From NCBI GenBank assembly GCA_964640795.1, contig CAZXIN010000012.1, positions 1-64,000 of the forward strand: a stretch of 64,000 bases of DNA, given 5' to 3'. Source of the DNA: M269 sp964640795 (GTDB lineage: Bacteria > Pseudomonadota > Gammaproteobacteria > Enterobacterales > Alteromonadaceae). Numbering within the stretch: the first letter of the stretch is position 1; each line of letters begins with the position of its first letter. Shown here piece after piece: positions 7,761 through 16,790 of this stretch. The position numbers and the translations under genes were made by a program. Below the pieces are notes generated by a model. It saw only the letters and a list, made by a program, of their open reading frames with translations, was not told where the DNA came from and made no database searches.

Positions 7761-8927
7761 ATGAAGAAATACAAAATACCGAGCTTTATAAGCCTATTTT
7801 GCGCCCTATCGTTGGCATTTTCTCATTCGTCTTATGCCATATGGTTTGAAGCTAGCGGACAAGCAGTCATTCAAAACAACAACAAACAGGTAGCTCGCCA
7901 GCGGGCAACACAAGAAGCTATAAAGCAAGCTTTGCTTTTTGCAGGTGCTTCAGTCAATAGCGTACAAGAAATGGCCAATGGTTTATTACGCAATGATCGG
8001 TTCGAAATCAGAGCTACAGGTGAAGTTAATCGCATTGAGCTCATTAATGAACAATACGGTAATGGTTATGTCACCGTGAATATACGCGCTGATATCTTTC
8101 CACAGGACACCAGCTGCCGAGCCTCAGACTACACAAAAAGCATTGCTGCGACAGAATTCCAACTCAGGCATAGAGGCCAGGCAAGAATAGGTAGCCTGTA
8201 CGGCTTAGGGGGCGCACTGTCGAGACGCATACAAAAAGAGTTTGAAGACATATCAAGCCATACAGAAGTAAAACTACTTAAGCCCTATCCCCTTATAGCA
8301 GAGCAATTTTTGAATAACGCTGAGCAATTAGTTGAGATTGGCAGAGATGATGCTGTACAGTTTATTCTAACATCAGAAATAATCGACCTCAGTATTCAGC
8401 CCAGTAAGAAATCCAAATTGGCGTTTTGGAAAGGAGCAAAGCAAAGCCGTAACTTGACGCTACACACTTCTCTATTTAGCACCACCACCGGTGAGTTATT
8501 GTTTGAAAAAACGTCAAGTTTAGTTGCTCCTTGGACATTTAAACTTAGGCAGGCAGTTGACCCTAATAGCAGCTTATTCTGGCAGTCTGATTTTGGCATC
8601 GCTACGCAACAAATGCTGATAGAGATAACCCAAGAGATAGATGACACGCTAGCATGCGAACCAGCCTATGCGAGAGTGGTAAGCGTTAGCAATGGTCAAC
8701 TCACTATCGATGTCGGCAGAAAGCAAGGTGTTAAACAAGGAGATGAGCTACAAGTATTCCAGCTTAATCAGTTCTTCGATATTTATAATCGTCCTAGATA
8801 TCAATATAAGATCCACCCGGTCAATGTCAGGGTGGCATCGCTATTTAATAATTCCGCAGTACTTGAGAGTATCGATGGTGCCTTCTTGGCCAATATTCAA
8901 CCAAACGACTTCGTTGTGCGCAATTGA
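7761..8927 (+). CDS. flgT: Flagellar H/T-ring assembly protein FlgT
   Basis: FlgT builds the H ring around the LP ring and anchors T-ring proteins of sodium-driven polar flagella in Vibrio. The 388-residue protein has a Sec signal peptide (about 1-26) and an N-terminal FlgT domain (WFEASGQAVIQNNNKQVARQ onwards). A middle domain spans about 120-300. A C-terminal domain (ARVVSVSNGQLTIDVGRKQGVKQGDELQVF at about 306-335) resembles a small beta barrel. It is divergent from flgP. Its presence suggests a Vibrio-like polar motor with additional rings. Confidence 0.92.
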   Translation: MKKYKIPSFISLFCALSLAFSHSSYAIWFEASGQAVIQNNNKQVARQRATQEAIKQALLFAGASVNSVQEMANGLLRNDRFEIRATGEVNRIELINEQYGNGYVTVNIRADIFPQDTSCRASDYTKSIAATEFQLRHRGQARIGSLYGLGGALSRRIQKEFEDISSHTEVKLLKPYPLIAEQFLNNAEQLVEIGRDDAVQFILTSEIIDLSIQPSKKSKLAFWKGAKQSRNLTLHTSLFSTTTGELLFEKTSSLVAPWTFKLRQAVDPNSSLFWQSDFGIATQQMLIEITQEIDDTLACEPAYARVVSVSNGQLTIDVGRKQGVKQGDELQVFQLNQFFDIYNRPRYQYKIHPVNVRVASLFNNSAVLESIDGAFLANIQPNDFVVRN

Positions 8928-8977
8928 GCTTAACTTTAGTTCTGATTGTGAATACAATAGCGAAGAATTATTTTGAT

Positions 8978-9053
8978 GTCCCCATAGTTTAACAGGATAA
9001 AACTGCGGCCTCCTAAGCCGCTGCTCCAGGTTCGAGTCCTGGTGGGGACGCCA
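8978..9053 (+). tRNA. tRNA-Arg (anticodon CCT)
   Basis: The 76 bases form a complete cloverleaf. The acceptor stem is GTCCCCA/TGGGGAC, the anticodon stem GCGGC/GCCGC encloses loop CTCCTAA, and the T arm carries GGTTCGAGTCC. The 3' CCA is encoded. The anticodon CCT at 9012-9014 reads AGG, a rare arginine codon. It lies 50 bases after flgT and 20 before the smr gene. No duplicated 3' end or integrase was seen nearby. Confidence 0.96.
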
Positions 9054-9072
9054 TGTTATGACTGCATAATTA

Positions 9073-9654
9073 ATGACTACGCAAGACGACGATTCATTTG
9101 AACATTTTATGGATGATGTGAAACCTCTAAAAGAAGACACTCACGTTCATTTTAATGGCCCTAAAGCAAATTCACTCGCACAAGAACTCCGGCGCCAAGC
9201 AATCAATCAAAATACTTTGGAGACATTCAATTATTTGAGTACCGTAGGTATCACACCTGTTGCTCCAGATGACATCCTTGAATATAAACAGCCTGGTATA
9301 CAAGACGGCGTTTATAAAAACCTTCGTTTGGGAAAATATGGCATAGACAAGAGCGTAAGCATCCAACAAACACCATTAGAGAAAGCTCGGCAGCTTGTGT
9401 TCGACACCATCATGTCTGCATACAATGAAGGAGCTAGAACAATCTTGCTCAAACATGGGTTAGGTATACACAGCAAACCTTTTGCTGGCTTTTTGAAAAG
9501 TGCGACTAACCATTGGCTCCGAGAAATACCTGAAGTCATTGCTTTTTATAGTGCCCAGAAAAGGCATGGCGGTCTATCAGCTGTATATATACTGATAAAA
9601 AAGAACAGGCAGGAAAAGTCAGCTAACCGAGAAGCTCACCGAAAACGAGGATAA
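9073..9654 (+). CDS. smrA: Smr-domain protein, SmrA/YdaL type
   Basis: Smr domains are small nucleic-acid binding or nicking modules related to the MutS2 C-terminus; the role of the stand-alone SmrA/YdaL form is poorly known. The 193-residue protein has the YdaL-type N-terminus (FMDDVKPLK) and the LEYKQPGIQDGVYKNLRLGKY block. The Smr core follows, with the HGLGIH loop at about 133-138 and HGG at about 165-167. The first classical LDxHG motif is replaced by VSIQQT, as in other YdaL proteins. The basic C-terminal tail may bind nucleic acid. No clear ribosome binding site precedes the ATG 20 bases after the tRNA. Confidence 0.85.
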   Translation: MTTQDDDSFEHFMDDVKPLKEDTHVHFNGPKANSLAQELRRQAINQNTLETFNYLSTVGITPVAPDDILEYKQPGIQDGVYKNLRLGKYGIDKSVSIQQTPLEKARQLVFDTIMSAYNEGARTILLKHGLGIHSKPFAGFLKSATNHWLREIPEVIAFYSAQKRHGGLSAVYILIKKNRQEKSANREAHRKRG

Positions 9655-9682
9655 ACAGCAGTTTATTCAAGTTAGTAAGAAT

Positions 9683-9826
9683 CTAAGGGGTATGATCCTT
9701 AAGCGTAGATTCTTGATAAATGATTGTATTTGCACGTGATGAAGCACTCACAACGGCAGTGACAATTAAAAAAATAACCGCACAAGCGATACCAATTATT
9801 CCAAAACCCTTCGAAGAACGTTGCAT
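9683..9826 (-). CDS. Possible 47-residue single-span membrane protein, pilin-like N-terminus
   Basis: An ATG-started frame of 47 codons plus stop lies in an otherwise gene-free stretch. It encodes a short basic start (MQRSSKG), then a hydrophobic helix (FGIIGIACAVIFLIVTAVVS) and a polar tail. The KGFGIIGI segment resembles the start of type IV prepilins after their cleavage site, but the usual Glu at position 5 is absent and the protein is far too short for a pilin. No strong ribosome binding site is visible. It could be a small membrane protein, a pilin-gene remnant or chance. Confidence 0.35.
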   Translation of the reverse strand: MQRSSKGFGIIGIACAVIFLIVTAVVSASSRANTIIYQESTLKDHTP

Positions 9827-10235
9827 AATAGAGATCTAATTTATTATTGTTATTTTAGTAATCCATCATTTTTCATTACCACCTTCCGTTAGCTAACAAA
9901 TAATAAACAGTAATTTCTTAATAAACAACGATTTAAGCTTAAAAACCCATTTTAGGTTAATTTTTTACTCGATTAATGTAAAAAAATAGGTAATATATCC
10001 AGATATACTGACTAAAAGTCAAAAATTAGACATAAAAAAACGGTACTCAAAGCGAGTACCGTTATAAAAGGTGAGCATCATGCTCTTAGGAAAGCTACAT
10101 ACAACTAGCAAACAAGGGGACTCGTTTAACTAGTTGCAAAGATATAGACCTATGCTCTCCTAAAAAAATTCCATCAATTTTTGAATAAATTGTACTTGGG
10201 CGATCCCGTTCATTTTTGATTCAGTTTCAAATGCA
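9827..10235. other. Non-coding AT-rich gap with structured purL 3' region
   Basis: No gene is seen in 9827-10235 apart from the purL terminator at 10039-10063. Between that terminator and the purL stop, 10064-10235 carries several complementary segments: GAGCAT/ATGCTC at 10072-10084, and CAACTAG at about 10099 with CTAGTTG at about 10131. It would form the 3' untranslated part of the purL mRNA. Bases 9827-10038 are plain AT-rich DNA. Confidence 0.45.
10039..10063 (-). terminator. Rho-independent terminator downstream of purL
   Basis: A perfect 10-bp stem (AACGGTACTC/GAGTACCGTT) with a five-base loop is followed on the minus strand by seven T residues counting from the stem end. It lies 173 bases after the purL stop, leaving an unusually long 3' untranslated region. 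Confidence 0.85.
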
Positions 10236-13200
10236 CTAACCTACAAACTTACGAGCATTTCTAAACATCCTCATCCAAGGACCATCCTCTTGCCATTCGT
10301 CAGGATGCCATGAGTTAGCGACTGTTCTAAACACTCGCTCAGGATGTGGCATCATAATAGTTGCACGCCCGTCAGTTGAAGTAAGGCCAGTAATGCCTTG
10401 TGGTGATCCATTAGGGTTAGATGGGTAGTTCTCAGATATGCTTCCATAGTTATCAACGAAAGATAGAGCGACTAAACCTTGTTCCTTAATTTGGGCTAGC
10501 TGTCCCTGTGAAGAAAACTCGGCACGCCCCTCCCCATGTGAAACGGCAATAGGGATCCTTGAACCTTGCATCCCCTCAAAAAACAATGAAGGTGACTTTT
10601 GCATTTCAACCAAACTAAACCTTGCTTCAAACCTTTCTGATTTATTCGTCACGAAATGAGGCCACAAATCAGCACCAGGTATGAGAGATTTCAAATTCGA
10701 CATCATCTGACATCCATTGCACACACCTAATGAAAACGAATCGGGGCGTTCAAAGAACTGCCGGAAATTCTCTCTCACACGTTCGTTGAATAGAATAGAC
10801 TTAGCCCAGCCTTCTCCAGCTCCCAAAACATCGCCATAAGAGAAACCGCCACAAGCAATTAAACCTTGGAATTGCTCAAGCCCAATTTTATCAGCTAACA
10901 AATCACTCATATGGACATCAACAGCGCTAAAACCTGCACGATCAAACGCCGCAGCCATCTCTACATGTGAATTCACACCTTGCTCTCGTAAAATAGCAAC
11001 TTTAGGTGAAACACCTCTAGCAATATAAGGTGCCGCGATATCTTCATTTAAATCATATGACAACTCACTGTGCAATCCAGGGTTTTGAGTATCTGCTTTA
11101 GTCTCACTCTCTTGTTGAGCACACTCAGGGTTATCTCTTAGCCTCTGCATGTGAGTTGTGGTCTCAGCCCATATATTGCGCCATTCGCTACGTGCACGTT
11201 GTAAAACGACTTTACCGCCACGCTTTATATTAATGTCATTATCTTCCGTCACTGTACCGATAACATGAGTGCAATCAGCTAACCCGTGCTCAGCAAAAAC
11301 GTTCTGCACATCTTGTGCATTTGCTGTTGACACTTGAACAACAGCACCTAGCTCTTCGCTAAAGAGAACGTCTAAGTCGTCACTCCCTAAGTCACTAATA
11401 TCGACCTCAAGTCCACAATTCCCCGCAAAAGCCATCTCTAACAAGGTCGTTATCAAACCACCATCAGAACGATCGTGATAGGCCATTAACGTATTGCTTT
11501 CTACTAAACATTGGACTGCATTGAAAAAATTCAGCATGTCTTCCGCTGAATCCAAGTCTGCAGGCTCATGCCCAAGCTGCTTATAAACTTGAGCTAATGC
11601 GCTTGCTCCTAGGCGATTTTTTCCACGTCCTAAGTCAATACTGATAAGTAAGGTTTCACCTTGATCCGTTCTCAGTTGTGGTGTCACGGTCTTACGAATA
11701 TCCTTAACGGCGGCAAAACCTGTAATGACCAGAGACAGAGGTGAGGTTACTTGCTTATCTTCACCATTTTCTTGCCATTTGGTTTTCATCGACATCGAAT
11801 CTTTACCAACAGGTATGGTCAAACCTAGAGCAGGGCAAAGTTCTTCACCTACAGCTTTTACAGCCTCATATAACCCTGCATCTTCACCTGGGTGTTCAGC
11901 TGCAGACATCCAGTTAGCAGAGAGCTTAATCCGCTTGGTATCACCAATATTAGTCCCCGCTATGTTGGTTAAACTCTCACCAACAGCCATACGTGCCGAA
12001 GCTGCATAATCAAGCAAAGCAATGGGTGAGCGCTCTCCCATTGCCATGGCTTCGCCATGATAAGTATCAAATGCCGCAGCAGTAACAGCCGCATCTGCGA
12101 CAGGTATTTGCCAAGGTCCTATCATCTGATCTCGGCATATAAGCCCCGTCACTGTGCGGTCGCCTATCGTGATAAGAAATGTCTTTTCTGCAACTGCCGG
12201 TAGCCTTAGGACTCGCTCGACTGCTTCGCGAAGATCAATCCCTTTAAGGTCCAATGCTTCACCTGTGGCTTTTTTACTTTCAACATCGCGCAATATTTTG
12301 GGTGTTTTCCCTAGAAGAACATCTAAAGGCATATCAATAGGCGCATTGTCAAAGTGGCTGTCGTTGAGGTGCAAGTGCATTTCTTCTTTTGCTTCACCAA
12401 CAACGGCAAAGGGCGCTCGCTCTCGCTGACAAATAGACTCAAACAAAGCTAGATTCTCAGGCGCAACCGACATGACATATCGCTCTTGAGATTCATTGCA
12501 CCATATTTCCAGTGGAGACATACCTGGTTCATCGATATTGACATTACGTAGTTCAAAGTTACCACCACGCTCACCATCACTGACTAACTCAGGTAGCGCA
12601 TTAGACAATCCTCCAGCGCCCACATCGTGAATAAATTGGATTGGGTTTTCATCACCTAGTTGCCAACACTTATCAATCACCTCTTGGCAGCGCCTTTCCA
12701 TTTCTGGGTTATCTCGTTGCACTGAGGCAAAGTCGAGATTTTCTAGTGACTCTCCCGATGCCATTGAGGAAGCAGCGCCACCACCAAGGCCAATATTCAT
12801 TGCTGGTCCGCCTAACACAATCAGCTTAGCACCAACCGTAATCTCACCTTTTTGTATGTGATCTCGACGAATATTCCCCAAACCACCTGCAATCATTATT
12901 GGCTTATGATAACCACGAACCTCAGGGCCATTATGGCTATTCACTTGTTCTTCATAAGTCCTGAAATACCCTAATATATTAGGTCGCCCAAACTCATTGT
13001 TAAAAGCTGCAGCGCCCAACGGACCTTCTGTCATTATATCCAATGCATTCACAATTCTTGCCGGCTTACCGTAATCCATCTCCCATGGCTGGGTATATCC
13101 CGGAATGCGTAAGTTAGATACAGAGAAGCCGGCCAAGCCTGCTTTTGGTTTAGCGCCACGTCCAGTCGCACCTTCGTCTCGGATCTCACCTCCCGAGCCC

Positions 13201-14129
13201 GTTGCAGCGCCTGGAAATGGAGAGATAGCAGTTGGGTGATTATGCGTTTCTACTTTCATCAGGATATCAATATCTTCATTCTGATATTGATACACCAAAT
13301 CGTCAGGTGACGGAAAGAATCGACCAGCGCTATTGCCCTGCATCACCGCTGCATTATCCTTGTAGGCAGAAAACACAAAATCACTACTGACTTCATAAGT
13401 ATTCTTAATCATCTTAAACAAGGATTTAGGCTGTTTTTCACTATCAATAATCCAATCGGCATTGAATATCTTATGTCGACAATGCTCTGAATTTGCCTGT
13501 GCAAACATGTATAGCTCAACATCTGTTGGATTACGATTAAGCGCCACAAAGTTGTCCAGTAAGTAATCCACCTCATCTTCTGCTAACGCCAAGCCCAGTG
13601 TTTGGTTAGCGTCGACGAGTGCTTTTCGCCCTTCTCCGATAACGTCAATACGATTAAATTCAGTTGGTGTGGCTTCTGCAAAGAGCTGTTCCGCATCATC
13701 TAGAGCTTCAAACACGGTTTCTGTCATACGATCAAATAAACTAGCTGTTGCCAACCTATTTTGCTCTTCATTCAGGGCGGATGATAAGTCCAGATAAAAG
13801 GCGATACCGCGCTCAACTCTCAGTATTTGTGTTAGTCCACAGTTATGAACAATATCTGTTGCTTTACTAGACCAAGGGGAAATAGTCCCAACCCTTGGTG
13901 TTACTAGTTTCAATACACCACTTTTTTTACCTTCATTAACTTTAGGACCATAAGTCAGTAGTTTTTCTAGTACATTTCTTTCTTCTACAGTTAACTCACT
14001 TTGAATATCGATAAAGTGAACATATTCCGCATAGACACCGTCAACTGGCAGCTTGCTTTGCTGCATTTGTTGCATGAGTTTTTCAATTCTAAAATCGGAT
14101 AAAGCGGGAGCCCCAGATAGGATAAGCAT
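10236..14129 (-). CDS. purL: Phosphoribosylformylglycinamidine synthase PurL
   Basis: PurL converts FGAR, glutamine and ATP to FGAM in step four of purine synthesis. This is the large single-chain form (1297 residues) typical of gammaproteobacteria. It comprises an N-terminal PurS-like domain (about 1-140), a linker with NSEHCRHKIFN, and two AIRS-type halves (VETHNHPTAISPFPGAATGSGGEIRDEGATG near 295-325; second half from about 640). The C-terminal class I glutaminase has its nucleophile Cys in GVCNGCQMM and a late MMPHPER histidine. It is divergent from mltF. No convincing PurR operator was found upstream. Confidence 0.97.
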   Translation of the reverse strand: MLILSGAPALSDFRIEKLMQQMQQSKLPVDGVYAEYVHFIDIQSELTVEERNVLEKLLTYGPKVNEGKKSGVLKLVTPRVGTISPWSSKATDIVHNCGLTQILRVERGIAFYLDLSSALNEEQNRLATASLFDRMTETVFEALDDAEQLFAEATPTEFNRIDVIGEGRKALVDANQTLGLALAEDEVDYLLDNFVALNRNPTDVELYMFAQANSEHCRHKIFNADWIIDSEKQPKSLFKMIKNTYEVSSDFVFSAYKDNAAVMQGNSAGRFFPSPDDLVYQYQNEDIDILMKVETHNHPTAISPFPGAATGSGGEIRDEGATGRGAKPKAGLAGFSVSNLRIPGYTQPWEMDYGKPARIVNALDIMTEGPLGAAAFNNEFGRPNILGYFRTYEEQVNSHNGPEVRGYHKPIMIAGGLGNIRRDHIQKGEITVGAKLIVLGGPAMNIGLGGGAASSMASGESLENLDFASVQRDNPEMERRCQEVIDKCWQLGDENPIQFIHDVGAGGLSNALPELVSDGERGGNFELRNVNIDEPGMSPLEIWCNESQERYVMSVAPENLALFESICQRERAPFAVVGEAKEEMHLHLNDSHFDNAPIDMPLDVLLGKTPKILRDVESKKATGEALDLKGIDLREAVERVLRLPAVAEKTFLITIGDRTVTGLICRDQMIGPWQIPVADAAVTAAAFDTYHGEAMAMGERSPIALLDYAASARMAVGESLTNIAGTNIGDTKRIKLSANWMSAAEHPGEDAGLYEAVKAVGEELCPALGLTIPVGKDSMSMKTKWQENGEDKQVTSPLSLVITGFAAVKDIRKTVTPQLRTDQGETLLISIDLGRGKNRLGASALAQVYKQLGHEPADLDSAEDMLNFFNAVQCLVESNTLMAYHDRSDGGLITTLLEMAFAGNCGLEVDISDLGSDDLDVLFSEELGAVVQVSTANAQDVQNVFAEHGLADCTHVIGTVTEDNDINIKRGGKVVLQRARSEWRNIWAETTTHMQRLRDNPECAQQESETKADTQNPGLHSELSYDLNEDIAAPYIARGVSPKVAILREQGVNSHVEMAAAFDRAGFSAVDVHMSDLLADKIGLEQFQGLIACGGFSYGDVLGAGEGWAKSILFNERVRENFRQFFERPDSFSLGVCNGCQMMSNLKSLIPGADLWPHFVTNKSERFEARFSLVEMQKSPSLFFEGMQGSRIPIAVSHGEGRAEFSSQGQLAQIKEQGLVALSFVDNYGSISENYPSNPNGSPQGITGLTSTDGRATIMMPHPERVFRTVANSWHPDEWQEDGPWMRMFRNARKFVG

Positions 14130-14369
14130 AAGTAGTAGTCACCACGGTTTTGCGACAATGGCTTAGTGTATTAGGCCATTATTCGGCTATATTTTATGAG
14201 CAGCTAAGGGGCCGGAATTATAGTAGATATTATATGTCCAAACCACCTCAAAATAGCTGAACCCGCCAGAATCTGAAACGCCTGCGTAAACCTTACCTAT
14301 CTGAAAGCTTCGATTGCAGAACGAGACAAACAAACGCTTGGGCAGATTAGTATTAGAAAGTGAGCGTAT

Positions 14370-15794
14370 TTGGTATACCATGTTGATATTATGTTAACTC
14401 AATCGATAGCACCCATTGATAAAATGCTTTCCCGTTTCTTTATAGCAGCTCTGTTATTGTTACTGACAGGTTGTAACGAGCCAAGGCAGTCAAATAGCTT
14501 AAAAAAAGTTCTGGATGCCGGTGTCCTTAGGGTTGGAACACAGTATGGTGTTACCAGTTACTACAATAGTGCGAGCGGGCCTCAGGGCTACGAATACGAG
14601 ATGGCGAAAGGTTTTGCTGACTATCTTGGTGTCGAGCTAGAAATTTTACCCTACTATGCGGTCAACGAACTTTTTCCTCAATTAGAAAAGCAACATATCG
14701 ACATTATCGCTTCGGCTTTAACAAATACATCAGAGCGTCAGTCATTGTTTAAGTTCGGCCCAGCTTATCAATATGTCAGTCAAAAATTAGTCTTTAAGCA
14801 AGGTAAAGAGAGGCCTAGGGACATCAATCAAATAGATGGCAGCCTGCTCATTGCCAGCGACAGCAATTACGTATCCTCATTGAAAGCACTAAAAGAGTCT
14901 TATCCATCGCTTATCTGGCAGGAAACAGATGAGATGGATGAAGAAGAAATACTTGAACAGGTATTGAATAGTCAACTTGACTATACAATTACTGATTCAA
15001 GCTTCCTTGCTGTTATGCGTCGTCGACATCCAGAGCTCAGCATCGGGTTTACCATAGGCGAAGAGCAACCAGTTGCGTGGGCACTCAATAGTGAGCTGGA
15101 TGATTCCTTGCTCGCAGTGCTTATTGAGTATTTTGGCGAAATCCAAGCAAATGGACAACTTGCAACACTTGAAGACAAGTACTTTGGACATGTTCGAGAG
15201 TTTAATTATGTCGACACTCGCCTTTTTATAAAAGCAGCTGAAGAAACGTTACCTAAGTATCAACCATGGTTTGAGGATCATTCAATCGATATTGATTGGC
15301 GCTTACTAGCAGCGATGTCCTACCAAGAGAGCCATTGGAATCCGCGCGCTAAATCCCCAACTGGCGTGAGAGGGATGATGATGCTAACACTAACAACAGC
15401 AAAAGAACTAGGAGTAAGAAGCCGACTAGATGCGGAACAAAGCATCCGTGGTGGAGCGAAATATTTTTCGAGTCTAATGAAACGCATCCCTGATAGAATT
15501 AAAGAGCCTGACAGAGTTTGGTTAGCATTAGCTGCCTATAATATTGGTTTGGGGCATGTTGAAGACGCGAGAGTCATTACGCAAAAACAAGGTGGTAATC
15601 CGGACTTATGGGTAGACGTTAAAAAAAGATTACCCTTGCTTCGCCAAAAACGTCATTACAAAACAACACGATACGGATACGCTCGAGGTAATGAAGCTAT
15701 CACCTATGTTGAGAATATCCGCAGATACTACGACACATTAGTTTGGTTGGACGAACGATCCAGTAATGAAAACCGGTTAGTCAAAGCGGATTAG
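14370..15794 (+). CDS. mltF: Membrane-bound lytic murein transglycosylase MltF
   Basis: MltF cleaves peptidoglycan glycan chains to 1,6-anhydro products. The protein has a periplasmic-binding-protein-like regulatory domain (LRVGTQYGVTSYYN to about residue 285) and a C-terminal lysozyme-like domain. The catalytic Glu is in AAMSYQESHWNPRAKSPTGVRG, and AAYNIGLGH follows. Frames from ATGs at 14370, 14391 and 14424 are possible. The 14424 start gives a compact lipoprotein signal (lipobox LLTGC, Cys 17) and is the most likely real start. The 3' end overlaps the convergent tadA by 14 bases. Confidence 0.93.
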   Translation: MVYHVDIMLTQSIAPIDKMLSRFFIAALLLLLTGCNEPRQSNSLKKVLDAGVLRVGTQYGVTSYYNSASGPQGYEYEMAKGFADYLGVELEILPYYAVNELFPQLEKQHIDIIASALTNTSERQSLFKFGPAYQYVSQKLVFKQGKERPRDINQIDGSLLIASDSNYVSSLKALKESYPSLIWQETDEMDEEEILEQVLNSQLDYTITDSSFLAVMRRRHPELSIGFTIGEEQPVAWALNSELDDSLLAVLIEYFGEIQANGQLATLEDKYFGHVREFNYVDTRLFIKAAEETLPKYQPWFEDHSIDIDWRLLAAMSYQESHWNPRAKSPTGVRGMMMLTLTTAKELGVRSRLDAEQSIRGGAKYFSSLMKRIPDRIKEPDRVWLALAAYNIGLGHVEDARVITQKQGGNPDLWVDVKKRLPLLRQKRHYKTTRYGYARGNEAITYVENIRRYYDTLVWLDERSSNENRLVKAD

Positions 15795-16287
15795 AAAGCT
15801 TTTCCTTCAACTTCTTTTTTTCCAACCTTCTACGCTTAAAAAATGCTGACAACTTGTCTCCACACTCTTTCTCCATAACACCACCCACAACATTTACTTG
15901 ATGGTTCAATGTCTCATGAGCTAACAAATTCATGACACTACCTGCAGCACCAGTCTTAGCGTCCTTCGCACCATACACAATCTGCCGTATTCTGCTATGA
16001 ACCAATAAGCCTGCACACATAGGGCATGGTTCAAGCGTTACATACAAAGTACAATCAATCATTCTATAATTCGATAACGTCTTACCGGCTTCTCGAATCG
16101 CCATCATTTCTGCATGTGCAGAGGGATCATGCAGTTGAATAGATTGATTCCATCCACGACCAATGATCTCGTTTTCATGAACAACAATAGCGCCCACTGG
16201 GATCTCATTCTGTCGTTCTGCTATTTCAGCAAGCTCTAACGCCTTATTCATCCAAAATAAATGTGTTTGTTCAGGTGCTTCGATCAT
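15781..16287 (-). CDS. tadA: tRNA-specific adenosine deaminase TadA
   Basis: TadA converts the wobble adenosine of tRNA-Arg(ACG) to inosine. The 168-residue cytidine-deaminase-fold protein has the zinc/catalytic HAEMMAIREAG motif (about 58-68) and PCPMCAGLLVHSRI (about 88-101). The C-terminus is a highly basic tail (FFKRRRLEKKKLKEKL). The gene is convergent with mltF, with stops overlapping by 14 bases. Confidence 0.95.
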   Translation of the reverse strand: MIEAPEQTHLFWMNKALELAEIAERQNEIPVGAIVVHENEIIGRGWNQSIQLHDPSAHAEMMAIREAGKTLSNYRMIDCTLYVTLEPCPMCAGLLVHSRIRQIVYGAKDAKTGAAGSVMNLLAHETLNHQVNVVGGVMEKECGDKLSAFFKRRRLEKKKLKEKLSNPL

Positions 16288-16475
16288 CTTAAGAATAGCT
16301 TAGTCAAATTCATCATTTCATTGGTCAACTTTACCACTTCCTTTTGCTTCTCGCACATTATTAAAAACTAACTTATTGTTTACTATATATAATTTTTTTT
16401 GGTCAGATATTTGCTTTGCTAAATCCAATGATTTGAGATTAGTATTAGAATGAAAGACCAACAGGAGAAGCTCAT

Positions 16476-16709
16476 ATGAACATTACAGCCATAGCCATTG
16501 TAGGCATCATTTGCTGGGCAATAGTCGAACTTGTTCAAGGTGGAAAAAGTAAAAAGAAAGGGAAAGCTTACGATAAAGAGATAGAAGAGCTAACAGGCGA
16601 AATAGAGCAAATGAGAGCGCGTATAGCAACATTAGAGCAGATTGTCACCGAAGAACCTTATGATCTAAAGCGCCAATTCAAAGACTTAGAAAAAGACAAA
16701 GTCGCTTAG
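16476..16709 (+). CDS. Small PspB-like membrane protein
   Basis: The 77-residue product has one N-terminal membrane helix (ITAIAIVGIICWAIVELV, about 3-20), a basic stretch (GGKSKKKGK) and a coiled coil. The segment EIEQMRARIATLEQIV closely resembles the PspB pattern RMRERIQALESIL. PspB works with PspC to sense envelope stress. Neither pspA nor pspC lies nearby, so the function of this orphan is unknown. A good ribosome binding site (AGGAG) precedes the ATG. It converges on guaA with a shared hairpin. Confidence 0.75.
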   Translation: MNITAIAIVGIICWAIVELVQGGKSKKKGKAYDKEIEELTGEIEQMRARIATLEQIVTEEPYDLKRQFKDLEKDKVA

Positions 16710-16742
16710 TCAAGAAAACTGGCATTTATTTTTCATCATATT

Positions 16743-16775
16743 TAACCCATGCTCAAAAATTGTGAGCATGGGTTA
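16743..16775. terminator. Bidirectional hairpin between the pspB-like gene and guaA
   Basis: A perfect 13-bp stem (TAACCCATGCTCA and its complement) closes a seven-base loop between two convergent stops, 34 bases after the pspB-like gene and 16 before the guaA end. Neither side has a clean T-run, so it may act as a weak terminator or as an mRNA 3' stabiliser. Confidence 0.6.
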
Positions 16776-16790
16776 ATACTCGCTATAAGC

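Noticed and set aside
8978..9053. tRNA-Arg as an integration site
   Set aside because: No duplicate of the tRNA 3' end and no integrase or foreign genes were seen nearby.
14130..14369. PurR operator upstream of purL
   Set aside because: Only loose matches to the 16-bp PUR box occur (for example near 14145), with too many mismatches to claim.
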